Made by a program: the position numbers and the translations under genes
Shown here: piece by piece, positions 34,387 through 43,555 of the stretch
Layout: every line of letters begins with the position of its first letter
Position numbering within the stretch: position 1 is the first letter of the stretch
The notes under the pieces: model-generated
Told to the model about the DNA's origin: nothing
The model's database searches: none
The model's input: only the letters and a program-made list of their open reading frames with translations
Assembly (NCBI RefSeq): GCF_008632455.1
Contig: NZ_CP043929.1
Coordinates: 2,294,001 to 2,358,000, forward strand
Direction of reading: 5' to 3'
Origin: Methylomonas rhizoryzae
Lineage (GTDB): Bacteria > Pseudomonadota > Gammaproteobacteria > Methylococcales > Methylomonadaceae
Length of the DNA: 64,000 nucleotides

Positions 34387-36156
34387 ATGACGTTGAATTT
34401 CCAAAACCGCATCGCGCTGTTCTTTGCCGGTTTATTCATGGCCATTCAAACCTTGACCATCGTCAGCGTCTACCAAGTATCGCGCGACAATCTAATCCGC
34501 CAACTGGCGCAAAATCTGATGTACGCGGAACAGGTATTTCAACGTCTACTGCTGGAGCGCGGAGAGCGAATTGCCGGGGAAACCCGCATATTAGTGGCGG
34601 ATTTCGGATTCCGCTCCACCCTCGGTAGCAGCGATGCTAAAACCATCGCTTCGGCGTTGGAAAACCTAGCCTTACGGATTAGGGCTCAACGGGCTTTTTT
34701 CATTGATTTGACAGGAGAAATCGTCGCCGACACGCAAAATTCTTTACAAGATAGCGGCTTCGTGTTTCCGGATGCCTTGGCGGAAGCGGAAAATAGCGGT
34801 AAAGCCGTGGTATTCGGCGTTTTGGACAACAAACTTTACGAATGGACAATCGTACCGGTTCTGGCGCCGCTTCCCATAGGTTGGGTAGCGATTGCCCAGC
34901 AAGTCGATCAAAGACGGGTAGAACAATTTAAACAATTATCGCCGTTACCCTTAGAGATTAGCATGGTCGAATTAAGCGCCGGTCAAAGCCGCATTTTGAC
35001 CAGTTCATTGCCAGAAAAAATGCAAGGCAGGCTAACGCAACAATTATTGAACGCGGATTTTGTGCAAAACCGTCCGGAAGCCGCGATGGCATCGGGCGAT
35101 TTCGACTACATTAGCCGCATCCAGCGTTTGCCTAGCGCTGCGCTAGATCCCACGATCGTTGCCGTCTTACAAATCGATTTTAACCGCGCTCAAGCCCCTT
35201 ACTGGCCGCTGTTTAACGCTACCGCCGGCTTAATGCTGCTAGGGTTGCTGGTCGCCTTGGCCGGCAGCGTGCTGATAGCCCGCAACGTATCGCGACCGGT
35301 TAGAGCGCTGGCCGGCGCGACGGAACGCATGTTGCAAGGCGACGTGAATACGCAGATTCCGGTGAATAGCGACGACGAATTCGGCCGTTTGGCGGAAACC
35401 TTTAATCGCGCCGCGGCGTTGGCGGCCCAGTTCAGCGAATTACAAATGAAAGATCGGCAAAGGCGCGAATGGGTCGCTACCGTTTCCCACGATTTACGCA
35501 CACCTTTGACTTCGTTGTACGGTTTTTTGGAAACCATGCAACGTAAAGCGGATAGCCTACCGCTGCAGGAACAACAACAATTCTTACAAACCGCCTTAAG
35601 ACAAACCGAAAAAGTCAGTCGATTGGCGCAAGAATTGTTCGAACTGGCCAAACTGGAATGCGGCGAAACCGGATTAAATCCGGAGCACTTTTGTCTAGCC
35701 GAACTACTACAAGACGTGAGCCAAAAATTTCAGCTTGCCGCGCAGCAACGGCAAATCGACTTGACGGCGGAACTCCGCCCGGAGTTGCCGCCGGCTGATG
35801 CCGACATCGGTTTAATCGAGCGCTTGTTGACCAATCTGATAGACAATGCATTAAGACATACGCCCAACGGCGGTAGCATACACATATCGGTTACAGCCGA
35901 TCGAACGCGCTTGTGGATTAACGTCCGCGATTCCGGTGTCGGCATCGCCCCGCAATATTTGCCTACTCTGTTCGACTGGAGCTCGCCTTTATCCCGTAAG
36001 GCCAGAAATCAAGGCGGCGGGTTCGGATTGTTGGTGGTAGACAAAATTGCACGTTTACACGGTGGCAGAATCTACGTGGATAGCAGGTTAGGTCAAGGAA
36101 GCGAATTCCGATTCGATTTGCCGATAGCCTCGTCTTCATGTGCCAAGCAGCGTTAA
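34387..36156 (+). CDS. Membrane sensor histidine kinase
   Basis: This 589-residue inner-membrane kinase has a first helix (FFAGLFMAIQTLTIVSVY), a periplasmic sensor of about 240 residues, a second helix (AGLMLLGLLVALAGSVLI), a HAMP linker (NVSRPVRALAGATERMLQGD), a HisKA domain with the H box VSHDLRTPLTSLYGF (His near residue 368) and an ATPase domain with the N box LLTNLIDNALRHTPNGG and GFGLLVVDKIARLHGG. The periplasmic part shows no recognised metal motif. It should phosphorylate the regulator just upstream. Its stop lies 19 bases inside the next gene, so the outer-membrane protein is translationally coupled. Confidence 0.88.
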   Translation: MTLNFQNRIALFFAGLFMAIQTLTIVSVYQVSRDNLIRQLAQNLMYAEQVFQRLLLERGERIAGETRILVADFGFRSTLGSSDAKTIASALENLALRIRAQRAFFIDLTGEIVADTQNSLQDSGFVFPDALAEAENSGKAVVFGVLDNKLYEWTIVPVLAPLPIGWVAIAQQVDQRRVEQFKQLSPLPLEISMVELSAGQSRILTSSLPEKMQGRLTQQLLNADFVQNRPEAAMASGDFDYISRIQRLPSAALDPTIVAVLQIDFNRAQAPYWPLFNATAGLMLLGLLVALAGSVLIARNVSRPVRALAGATERMLQGDVNTQIPVNSDDEFGRLAETFNRAAALAAQFSELQMKDRQRREWVATVSHDLRTPLTSLYGFLETMQRKADSLPLQEQQQFLQTALRQTEKVSRLAQELFELAKLECGETGLNPEHFCLAELLQDVSQKFQLAAQQRQIDLTAELRPELPPADADIGLIERLLTNLIDNALRHTPNGGSIHISVTADRTRLWINVRDSGVGIAPQYLPTLFDWSSPLSRKARNQGGGFGLLVVDKIARLHGGRIYVDSRLGQGSEFRFDLPIASSSCAKQR

Positions 36157-37430
36157 CGGATCGCTTAGTTGCTCGATTTCGCACCCCCTCCCCCGGCGGC
36201 TTGGCCGCTACTGCCTTCCTTCTGAGCATCGGTTGCGCATTCGATTTACACGCCGAACCGTCGTTCCCGGAGCTTGACTGGCATGGTTTATTAGACTTGC
36301 GTTTTATGTCCGGCAACGCGCAAAACGGCGAATTGCAAAACGGCTTAGGAAAGTTTAGATACGGCACAGACAGCGAGACGATCCGCATTAACGAAGCCGC
36401 AGCCAGCCTAAAAGCCAGCCTGAATTGGGACTGGTCGGGTTTCTTGACAATCAAATATGCCAATCGGCAGCAGCAAGCGCTCGATGTGAGCGAAGGTTTT
36501 TTCGCTTACCGCCCGGTACCGCTCGGAGCATGGAATTTCAACGCCAGGCTGGGGATGTTTTTTCCGCCTATTTCCTTAGAGAACAGCGGCACTGCTTGGA
36601 GCAGTCCTTATACCTTGAATTCCTCGGTGATCAATGCCTGGGTCGGGCAAGAACTGCGCAGTTTCGGCGCCGAAACCCGCTTGGCTTATCGTTTAGCGAA
36701 CGGCGGCCATATCGGTCTATTCGCCGCCGGCATCGCCAACAACGATACCGCCGGCCTACTTTTGGCTTGGCGGGGCTGGAGTTTAAGCGATTATGAAGCG
36801 ACGCTGCACGACCGGCTACGCCTGCCGGTCGGCGTCGGTATAACACGGCATTTCCCCAAACAAGCCGCTTACACGCGCCCTTTCGTGGAAATAGACGGTA
36901 ACGCCGGCTATTACGCCGGACTGACTGCCGACCTTCACGGAAAATTTACGTTAAGAGCCCTTTATTACGATAATCTGGCCGAGCCTACCGGCCTTAGGGA
37001 GGGCCAATATGCTTGGCATACCCGCTTTTGGTCGTTAAGCGTCAAGACCGAACTCCCCGGGCAAATTACTTTGATAAGCCAAGGCCTGCAGGGTAGTACC
37101 GAAATGGGCGAAACCCGCAACGGATTTAGAGCGGTCGACGCCGGTTTTTGGGCGGCGTCGCTGCTGCTCAGCAAATCGCTTGGCCCACACCGCCTAAGTC
37201 TACGCCACGAATATTTCGGTAGCGGTCAAAACGACTTTATGCCGCAAGAGGACAATCGCGAACACGGATATGCGCTTACGGCAAACTACAATGTAACCTT
37301 GGCCCGACGCCACCAGTTCAATCTGGAATTCAGCCGCATCGTCAGCAATAGACCGTCTCGCCTTAATCTAGGACAGCCCGCCGATCAACAGGAATTATTA
37401 TGGCAATTTGCTTATCGCGTATTTTTTTAA
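36138..37430 (+). CDS. Outer-membrane beta-barrel (porin-like) protein
   Basis: This protein of up to 430 residues has a signal peptide (GLAATAFLLSIGCAFDLHA, cleavage after HAEP or just before it), then alternating amphipathic strands such as LRALYYDNLAEPTGLREGQ and ends in LLWQFAYRVFF, the terminal Phe typical of outer-membrane barrels. The stretch DWHGLLDLRFMSGN after the signal resembles porin-like proteins of copper- or phosphate-linked operons, but I do not assign a named family. It overlaps the kinase upstream and the cupredoxin gene downstream (31 bases). The exact start is uncertain because several in-frame codons precede the signal peptide. Confidence 0.7.
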   Translation: MCQAALTDRLVARFRTPSPGGLAATAFLLSIGCAFDLHAEPSFPELDWHGLLDLRFMSGNAQNGELQNGLGKFRYGTDSETIRINEAAASLKASLNWDWSGFLTIKYANRQQQALDVSEGFFAYRPVPLGAWNFNARLGMFFPPISLENSGTAWSSPYTLNSSVINAWVGQELRSFGAETRLAYRLANGGHIGLFAAGIANNDTAGLLLAWRGWSLSDYEATLHDRLRLPVGVGITRHFPKQAAYTRPFVEIDGNAGYYAGLTADLHGKFTLRALYYDNLAEPTGLREGQYAWHTRFWSLSVKTELPGQITLISQGLQGSTEMGETRNGFRAVDAGFWAASLLLSKSLGPHRLSLRHEYFGSGQNDFMPQEDNREHGYALTANYNVTLARRHQFNLEFSRIVSNRPSRLNLGQPADQQELLWQFAYRVFF

Positions 37431-38062
37431 GCATGGCTGGTGCGATGTTGACGCAGGTCTCGAACGGCCTGGAACTTTCCGGCACGGTAACGGACGGCGA
37501 AAATCCGGTAAGCCACGTCGTGGTAAGCGCGCACCCGCAACCGGCAAGCGCGGTTCAGCACCCCTCGCTCAAAGCGGTGTCGATAGAGCTGGATCAAAAA
37601 AGCCGCGAGTTCGTCCCGCATATTTTGGCCATTAAACGCGGCACACCGGTTTATTTTCCGAATAGCGACGATATCAAACACCACGTCTATTCTTTTTCGA
37701 GTACCAAGCGTTTCGAAATCAAACTGTACAGCGGAACGCCGGTCGAACCCATCGTGTTCGAGCAAACCGGTATCGTCACGCTGGGCTGCAACATTCACGA
37801 TTGGATGTTGGGCTATATCTACGTTACCGACGCCGAATATCTGACGCAATCGGACCGCGAGGGCCGGTGGCTTTTAGCCGTGCCATCCGGCCAATACCGA
37901 GTCACGCTGTGGCACCCGGACGCCGAGAACGGAGAACATACGCAAACGATCGACATTCACCGCAACACACTCCTGTATCATCATTTGCCGTTAAAAACCG
38001 ACCAACCGACCGGTAAGCCGCCGGCTAACCTGCAATTGCAGGTCTACGACGGCGGCTTTTAG
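37400..38062 (+). CDS. Periplasmic MauL-like cupredoxin
   Basis: This 220-residue secreted protein has an N-terminal signal peptide (ICLSRIFLSMAGAMLTQVSNG) and a plastocyanin-like domain. The type 1 copper ligands are visible: His in DDIKHHVYSFS, and Cys, His and Met in LGCNIHDWMLGYIYV. A C-terminal Ig-like segment (VPSGQYRVTLWHPD) follows. It belongs with the family annotated as methylamine utilisation-like cupredoxins, although no mau genes are here. It is the last gene of the regulator-kinase-barrel operon, overlapping the barrel gene by 31 bases. It could carry electrons or bind copper for the sensor. Confidence 0.8.
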   Translation: MAICLSRIFLSMAGAMLTQVSNGLELSGTVTDGENPVSHVVVSAHPQPASAVQHPSLKAVSIELDQKSREFVPHILAIKRGTPVYFPNSDDIKHHVYSFSSTKRFEIKLYSGTPVEPIVFEQTGIVTLGCNIHDWMLGYIYVTDAEYLTQSDREGRWLLAVPSGQYRVTLWHPDAENGEHTQTIDIHRNTLLYHHLPLKTDQPTGKPPANLQLQVYDGGF

Positions 38063-38079
38063 CGGATAGCCCAACGGCT

Positions 38080-38895
38080 TTAACCGGTTATTGCCGCAGG
38101 TTTGCGACGGCGCCACATCACGGCGGGCAGCGCGCTGCAGAACAACCAAACAGCCGCCGGCAACGGCACTTGCGATACCGCGCTAATACTTAGTAACGGG
38201 GTGGCCGTTCCCGGCAAATCGGTAAAGTTATAACCGCCCGGCGTGGCTAAACCGGCATATGCGGAGAAATCGTGGTCGAAACTAATAAGCCCATTTTGCG
38301 CAGGGCTTACCGTTGCATTCGATCCCACCAGGAAAGCCGCGCCTTCCGCAGCGTCGAGTTCGGTTCCGGCGTCCCAAATTCCCGCGCCGGTCTCCACGAA
38401 ATTCAAGCCGAGAAAATGTCCCATCTCGTCGAACAACTGAATTTCCATCGGCTCGTCGTTGCCGATAAATCTGTCGTTGGACGGAACCACCATGGCGAAA
38501 TAGCTTAAGTAACGGTTTTTTACCGGATCCAAATTTAGCGTGATACTTCCGCTGCCGCCCGGCAAAAAGATTCCGGGACCGAAAGCATTCACCGTAGCGC
38601 TCGCCGAACCGCTCACGCCATCGGCATAAGCAGAGGCAAACGCTGCGGCCAAACCGCTGCTATCGCCTAATTCGGCAACCGCTTCAATCGCCGCCGACGC
38701 CGCACTACCCTGGTCGAAAGCATCGTAAGAGCCGTCGTGAAAAGCTAAAAATACCGGACTTATCGCAACACCTTGGGCGGCCGACAAATTCGTTACCGTA
38801 AACGTCACCTCTGCAGCGTGCGCACTCGGATAAGGCCAAATGGCATTGGCCAGAATCAACACCGGTACCCATAAAGTTTTTTGAATTAATCTCAT
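38080..38895 (-). CDS. Spondin-like secreted protein with VPLPA sorting tail
   Basis: This 271-residue exported protein has a signal peptide (WVPVLILANAIWPYPSAHAAE) and a body resembling spondin-N-type domains: VTNLSAAQGVAISPVFLAFH, PGGSGSITLNLDP and the closing SFDHDFSAYAGL. The C-terminus VPLPAAVWLF, a hydrophobic helix and a basic end (WRRRKP) is a PEP-CTERM-type surface sorting signal. Such proteins are processed by an exosortase, which is not in the window. The ATG at 38895 follows AAGGAG at 38908-38903. It is convergent with the copper operon and probably secreted or matrix-bound; function unknown. Confidence 0.78.
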   Translation of the reverse strand: MRLIQKTLWVPVLILANAIWPYPSAHAAEVTFTVTNLSAAQGVAISPVFLAFHDGSYDAFDQGSAASAAIEAVAELGDSSGLAAAFASAYADGVSGSASATVNAFGPGIFLPGGSGSITLNLDPVKNRYLSYFAMVVPSNDRFIGNDEPMEIQLFDEMGHFLGLNFVETGAGIWDAGTELDAAEGAAFLVGSNATVSPAQNGLISFDHDFSAYAGLATPGGYNFTDLPGTATPLLSISAVSQVPLPAAVWLFCSALPAVMWRRRKPAAITG

Positions 38896-39333
38896 CGTAA
38901 ATCTCCTTAAAAATCCTCTGAATTGGATGCCTTTAGGCAATGAGATTTTGCCGGGAAGTTCTCACAAAATCGTCACAAGAGATTCAAATCGTCGTGACCA
39001 TGCGCGAAAAATCAGCTTGCAGACGGGTTTAGCGGATTCCGGCCGAAAGACTTCGGAAGTTGCCTACGGTTTGTCCGTGTGTTTAAAATTTGTCGGCACT
39101 GTTTTATCGCATTTCCAAATTGCCATTCAAACCACTAGGGCAACGACGCCTCCGCCGCCAGACGTGGCGAAATAGTACAGTATCGGTAGGATGATCGGCA
39201 TTGAGCGTAGGATTTTGCTTACGAAGCCGTTCGGCTCCCAGCAATGCTATACTTGCACCCATTACCGATGCGGCCGGGAAACGGCCCGGTAACGTTAGTG
39301 AAAGAGATTGCACGAACAGTAGGAGATTTAAGG
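38896..39333. other. Intergenic region between divergent genes
   Basis: These 438 bases separate the VPLPA-tailed protein gene (minus) from the MepK-like gene (plus). A 7-bp inverted repeat, GATTTTG (38944-38950) and CAAAATC (38965-38971), lies 49 bases before the minus-strand ATG and may be an operator. I see no gene, terminator or structured RNA in the rest. Confidence 0.4.
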
Positions 39334-40254
39334 ATGCAACAACCTGATGTCGACAATTCCCCCCAAGACGAGTCCAAGGCGATGGTATCTCGACGCAGCT
39401 TTTTCAGCCGTCTGGCGGCTGGCGCCATTTTGTCTTTAGCCGTACCGGGAATTGCACACGCGGCAAAAGTCGAGACAATTCGCAAAGACAAGGGTCGGAA
39501 AGCGCGTAGCGCGGTCCGCCTGCCCAAGCAAAAAATTCGCGTTTCAAGCAAACATAAAAGCGGCAAAATTTCGACGGCGTCTTTGAAGCGCGTGAAAAAC
39601 AGCGCCGGACGCGTCAATAACCACTCCAGGGTACGCGACGTTTACAGCAAAAAATCCAACCGGATCCTTACCACCGAATATAAACGTAGCGTAACCAGTC
39701 CGAACGGGCAGCAATATGCGCGGGTTCAACCGAACCGCTTTAATACATCGATCTATGAGCCGGAACAAGATTCGTTGATACTCGCTAACCGATCCAGATT
39801 GGACAGTCATAGATCGTTGGCCATTCAAAATCCGCACACCGGCGACAGATTAAACGTCACTTATTTCGAGCGCGGCCGCTATTTAAACGACGCACTCGGC
39901 GAAATCTCCGTGTTGTTGCGCGATTACCGCACCGGAGACATACATCCGGTAGATCCGCAATTACTGGATCAATTGCACGATTTAAAACAAATATTGGATC
40001 TCAGTCGGCCGTTTAACGTGGTATGCGGTTACCGCTCGCCGTTAACCAACGCCAAGCTGCACGCCGAACATACCGGCGTTGCCAATAACAGTTTTCACAT
40101 GTACGGCCGTGCGGTCGACATACGCATAGAACGCTTCGATTTGCGCCGCATCCATAACGCGGCAATCGCCATGCACAGGGGGGGCGTCGGCTATTATCCC
40201 GAGTCGAATTTCATCCATCTCGACACCGGTACCTTCAGAACCTGGTCGCTTTAG
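39334..40254 (+). CDS. mepK: DUF882 murein endopeptidase, MepK/YcbK-like
   Basis: This 306-residue protein has a twin-arginine export signal (SRRSFFSRLAAGAILSLAV, then AHAA) and a C-terminal M15-type peptidase domain of the DUF882/YcbK family. Metal and catalytic features are visible: VVCGYRSPLTNAKLH, NNSFHMYGRAVDIRI and NFIHLDTGTFRTW. E. coli MepK cuts the 3-3 crosslinks made by L,D-transpeptidases. The basic region of 130 residues between signal and domain is longer than in E. coli. The ATG at 39334 follows AGGAG at 39321-39325. It is convergent with the LdtD-like gene, the enzyme that makes those crosslinks. Confidence 0.82.
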   Translation: MQQPDVDNSPQDESKAMVSRRSFFSRLAAGAILSLAVPGIAHAAKVETIRKDKGRKARSAVRLPKQKIRVSSKHKSGKISTASLKRVKNSAGRVNNHSRVRDVYSKKSNRILTTEYKRSVTSPNGQQYARVQPNRFNTSIYEPEQDSLILANRSRLDSHRSLAIQNPHTGDRLNVTYFERGRYLNDALGEISVLLRDYRTGDIHPVDPQLLDQLHDLKQILDLSRPFNVVCGYRSPLTNAKLHAEHTGVANNSFHMYGRAVDIRIERFDLRRIHNAAIAMHRGGVGYYPESNFIHLDTGTFRTWSL

Positions 40255-40336
40255 GTTCTCCTTTCCGCGAGCATTGTAATGGATGCCGGCTGATCAAATT
40301 CGCGAGCCAGCCGGATCGGCTTGACTGTATCAGCCG

Positions 40337-42130
40337 TTAAGGGCTTACAGTCAGGTCTGCGCTGCTGGACAATCTTAGCGAATCGTTGGGTTTAGGCTCC
40401 GACGCTTGGATGTTTTGTAACTGATCCAAAGCTTTACGCAGATATTCGTCTTGTCCGTATACGTCCGGATAAAAATGCAACTGGTCTTTGTGGTCGACGT
40501 AAGTCGTGCCGTAATAAAACAATACCGGCACGGAGCGCTTTAACGTGACGTGACGGGTTTTAGCACCCGTCATCGCTTGTTTGATGCTTTCTTTATCCCA
40601 CTCTTTTTGGCCGCCCAAAACAAATTCGGCTAGTTGCTCCGGCTGAGAAACCCGCACACAGCCGTGGCTCAAATCTCGACGCGGGCGATTGAAAGCCGAC
40701 TGAGCGGGCGTATCGTGTAAATACACGTCCGCCGCATTAGGAAATACAAATTTCACCCGTCCCAAGGGGTTCTTTTTTCCCGGTCTCTGCCGGGCACGGA
40801 GGTAACTGCCGCCACCTTGATCTTCGCGGTTATAGTGTCTAACCAATTCGATATCCTGACTGGCTAAGTAGGCTTTGTTGCTGACGGTTTTAGGCAAAAT
40901 TTCCTTTTTGAAGATCGTCGTGGGTATATTCCAATACGGCATGAACTCCAAATATTTCATTTCTTCCCATAACACCGGAGTTTGATTTTCCGGCGCTTTG
41001 CCCACAATCACTTTCATGTTCAGCGGCGCTTGATCGTCCGTGGAATTGAAAGCCCATAGCTCGAACGCCGGAATATTTACCACTATCATCGGTCCTTCGG
41101 TCGGATCGGGAATCCAACGCGCCCGCTCCATAGCCAATTCGATACGCGAAATTTTTTCCGCAGGGGACTGAGCCAGCAAGGCTGCAGTGGCGTTTCCGAC
41201 TACCCCGTCCGCTTTCAACCCCGCTTGCCGTTGCAGTTTTTTTACCGCGTCGGCCAGAACGGCATCATAGCGTTCGCTCGCCGCATCCGCAGGATCGGCC
41301 AATACACCCAAACTGTGCAACCGGGATCTTAACTCGGCAACATTGGCATGCTTGTCGCCGGGTTTTAGCGGTTTAGCGAAAACCAATTGGCCCCTGGCCG
41401 CGATAACCGCTTGCCGCCTCAGCTCACCGAGAATGTGTTTGAGTTGCCGATACTGGCGCGCTTTGGGTTCAAACTCGCTAACCAGATCGGTCAGGCGTTG
41501 TTGCGCCAGATACTGATGCAACAGCGACGCTAAGTCCACATCCGGCTTAGGCGCAATGTGCGCAGGCATGGGCATGCTTCTGGGATCCACCCTTCCCTGA
41601 CGTAAATCGCGCAAAAATCGCGTTAGCGAAACAGTCAAAGCAACGTCGTAACTTGCCGTTGTATTCGCGTCCAAAGGGGGGTGTTCTATCCATTCGCGCA
41701 CGGAATCGACATCGTAATTCAGTGGGCTTAAGCCGTCTGCTTCGGCATTGGAGAGTAGCGCGAGTAAATCCGTTAAATTTTTTTCCGGCACATGTTTGGA
41801 AAACCAAATCGGTTGGAACTCGACTTTTCCATAGATACTTTTAACCACTTCGCCTTCGTTTTTGAAATCGGCGCGGCGCAACAGCGGATGGCGTTGGCTG
41901 GTTAAAATGATGCCGATCGGCGAATCGGCGGGTATGACAATTTCATTGGCCAGCAACGGCGGAAAGTCGGGGGCGGGGAGCGCTTGAACCCCGCCTATTT
42001 CATCATCGGCCAACACAAAACTGGCTTCGCCGAAATAAAAAACGCAGGCGATCACGGGTAACCAAGAGCTGCTTAGCCGCCGGCGGCCGGCTGAATTAAC
42101 CGCCGATTTGCGTTTAAGAGTACGCCGCAT
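40337..42130 (-). CDS. ldtD: L,D-transpeptidase, LdtD/YcbB-like
   Basis: This protein of about 597 residues has an N-terminal signal or anchor (SSSWLPVIACVFYFGEASFV), a long LdtD-type N-domain with a peptidoglycan-binding segment (GLKADGVVGNATAALL) and a YkuD catalytic domain. The catalytic motif is RRDLSHGCVRVSQPEQLA, with the active Cys. It forms 3-3 crosslinks in murein in the periplasm. The ATG at 42130 gives a classical signal peptide; ATG at 42199 would add a basic 23-residue extension. Length is close to E. coli LdtD (615). The MepK-like hydrolase is its convergent neighbour, as in enteric genomes where ycbB and ycbK adjoin. Confidence 0.87.
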   Translation of the reverse strand: MRRTLKRKSAVNSAGRRRLSSSWLPVIACVFYFGEASFVLADDEIGGVQALPAPDFPPLLANEIVIPADSPIGIILTSQRHPLLRRADFKNEGEVVKSIYGKVEFQPIWFSKHVPEKNLTDLLALLSNAEADGLSPLNYDVDSVREWIEHPPLDANTTASYDVALTVSLTRFLRDLRQGRVDPRSMPMPAHIAPKPDVDLASLLHQYLAQQRLTDLVSEFEPKARQYRQLKHILGELRRQAVIAARGQLVFAKPLKPGDKHANVAELRSRLHSLGVLADPADAASERYDAVLADAVKKLQRQAGLKADGVVGNATAALLAQSPAEKISRIELAMERARWIPDPTEGPMIVVNIPAFELWAFNSTDDQAPLNMKVIVGKAPENQTPVLWEEMKYLEFMPYWNIPTTIFKKEILPKTVSNKAYLASQDIELVRHYNREDQGGGSYLRARQRPGKKNPLGRVKFVFPNAADVYLHDTPAQSAFNRPRRDLSHGCVRVSQPEQLAEFVLGGQKEWDKESIKQAMTGAKTRHVTLKRSVPVLFYYGTTYVDHKDQLHFYPDVYGQDEYLRKALDQLQNIQASEPKPNDSLRLSSSADLTVSP

Positions 42131-42548
42131 TTTTCCAAAACCGGAGCGTGCCAACTCTATAAAACCGTATCGAGCAAGAACGCGAGAAGTGCTTGTCATT
42201 GTTTGCGCCGACCTAAAACATAGCATTGATAAATAACACCGAATTCAAACCCAATAGAAACCCGGGCAAGTTGTAAAGATTATCGGCCGGCTCGGCCCGA
42301 TCTGAATACCCAGTTTGTTTGCCCGGCTAGCTAAAGCATACCTGATAGCTAACCTCAACCGATCCCGAACTTGCTGTTTCATTGCAACCCGCCATAGGCT
42401 GCATTTCGGTAAGCGGCGATAGCTAATTGTAAGCTAGTTCTAAGCTTTATGTGCATGCCGCAAATTACTTCTTCATCAGTTCGCTTCTTTACACTGCGCT
42501 TGCAGCCTAAAGGCCGTTTCGATACGATAGCGCGCTTTTTAATCGCAT

Positions 42549-42574
42549 GGCCGTAAGTTACGCGGCCGTTTTTT
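42549..42574 (+). terminator. Terminator-like hairpin in rpe leader
   Basis: GGCCG (42549-42553) pairs with CGGCC (42563-42567) and GTTTTTTA follows. The stem is only five to six pairs, so it is weak. It ends about 22 bases before the rpe ATG and could act as an attenuator, or simply end an upstream transcript. The rest of the 465-base gap (42131-42595) shows no gene; it must hold the promoters of ldtD and rpe. Confidence 0.35.
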
Positions 42575-42595
42575 ATACCCGACGAGGATCAAATA

Positions 42596-43267
42596 ATGGC
42601 CGACTTAATTGCACCTTCCATTCTCTCCGCCGACTTCGCGCGCCTGGGCGAAGAAGTGGACAATGTCTTAAAAGCCGGCGCGGACATCGTGCATTTCGAT
42701 GTGATGGACAATCATTTCGTGCCTAATCTGACCATCGGGCCTCTGGTTTGCGAAGCCTTGCGCAAACACGGTGTCACCGCGCCTATCGACGTACATTTGA
42801 TGATAGAACCCGTCGACCGCATCATTCCGGATTTCGCCAAAGCCGGCGCCAGCTATATCACCTTCCACCCGGAGGCCTCGCGGCATATCGACCGTTCCTT
42901 GCAAATGATCCGGGATCACGGCTGTAAATCCGGTCTGGTATTCAATCCGGCCACGCCGCTGTCCTATTTGGATCATGTGCTGGATAAGGTGGACATGATT
43001 TTATTGATGTCGGTCAACCCCGGCTTCGGCGGCCAATCCTTCCTACCGTCCGCCTTGCCTAAACTGCGTCAAGCTAGAAAAATCATAGACGACAGCGGTT
43101 TCGACATCCGCCTGGAAATCGACGGCGGCGTCAATACCGCCAACATCCGCGAAATTAAAGCGGCCGGCGCCGATACCTTCGTGGCCGGTTCGGCGATTTT
43201 CGGCAAACCCGACTATAAAGCCGTGATCGACGAAATGCGCGCCGAAATGGCCAAAGCCGGCCAATAA
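42596..43267 (+). CDS. rpe: Ribulose-phosphate 3-epimerase
   Basis: This 223-residue TIM-barrel enzyme interconverts ribulose 5-phosphate and xylulose 5-phosphate in the pentose phosphate, ribulose monophosphate and Calvin cycles. Family motifs are APSILSADFARLGEE at the start, VHFDVMDNHFVPNLTIG with metal-binding His and Asp, VDVHLMI-like IDVHLMIEP, LLMSVNPGFGGQSF and LEIDGGVN with the catalytic Asp. Length is normal. The ATG at 42596 follows GAGGATCAAATA. It stands apart from other sugar phosphate genes here. Confidence 0.95.
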   Translation: MADLIAPSILSADFARLGEEVDNVLKAGADIVHFDVMDNHFVPNLTIGPLVCEALRKHGVTAPIDVHLMIEPVDRIIPDFAKAGASYITFHPEASRHIDRSLQMIRDHGCKSGLVFNPATPLSYLDHVLDKVDMILLMSVNPGFGGQSFLPSALPKLRQARKIIDDSGFDIRLEIDGGVNTANIREIKAAGADTFVAGSAIFGKPDYKAVIDEMRAEMAKAGQ

Positions 43268-43274
43268 GCCTCGC

Positions 43275-43326
43275 GCCGCTCGAGCGTAATGCTTGAGCGG
43301 CTATGCGGCACTTTGGTATTTGCCGC
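43275..43326 (+). repeat. Two hairpins after rpe
   Basis: GCCGCTCGAG (43275-43284) pairs with CTTGAGCGGC (43292-43301) with one mismatch, and GCGGCA (43305-43310) pairs with TGCCGC (43321-43326). Both follow the rpe stop by less than 60 bases. No T-run follows, so they may protect the 3' end of the mRNA rather than terminate. Confidence 0.45.
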
Positions 43327-43555
43327 ACACCGACTCGCCTCGCCTGTTTCGATAGCAAACTACGCCGTCTCCACCTATTTCTCCGCATTCTTTCCTCGAT
43401 CACCAAGTCAAGTCGCAAGGCTGCCGCAATTGAGCACTGGCGTTGAATCCGCCACGGGATTATCCTGATACACGGCAATCGCCAAGCGATGCCGCAATCC
43501 GCCGCCGTTTTCCAGCGTTCAATCGGCCGGCAACCGCTTACAAGAGGAGCAACCG

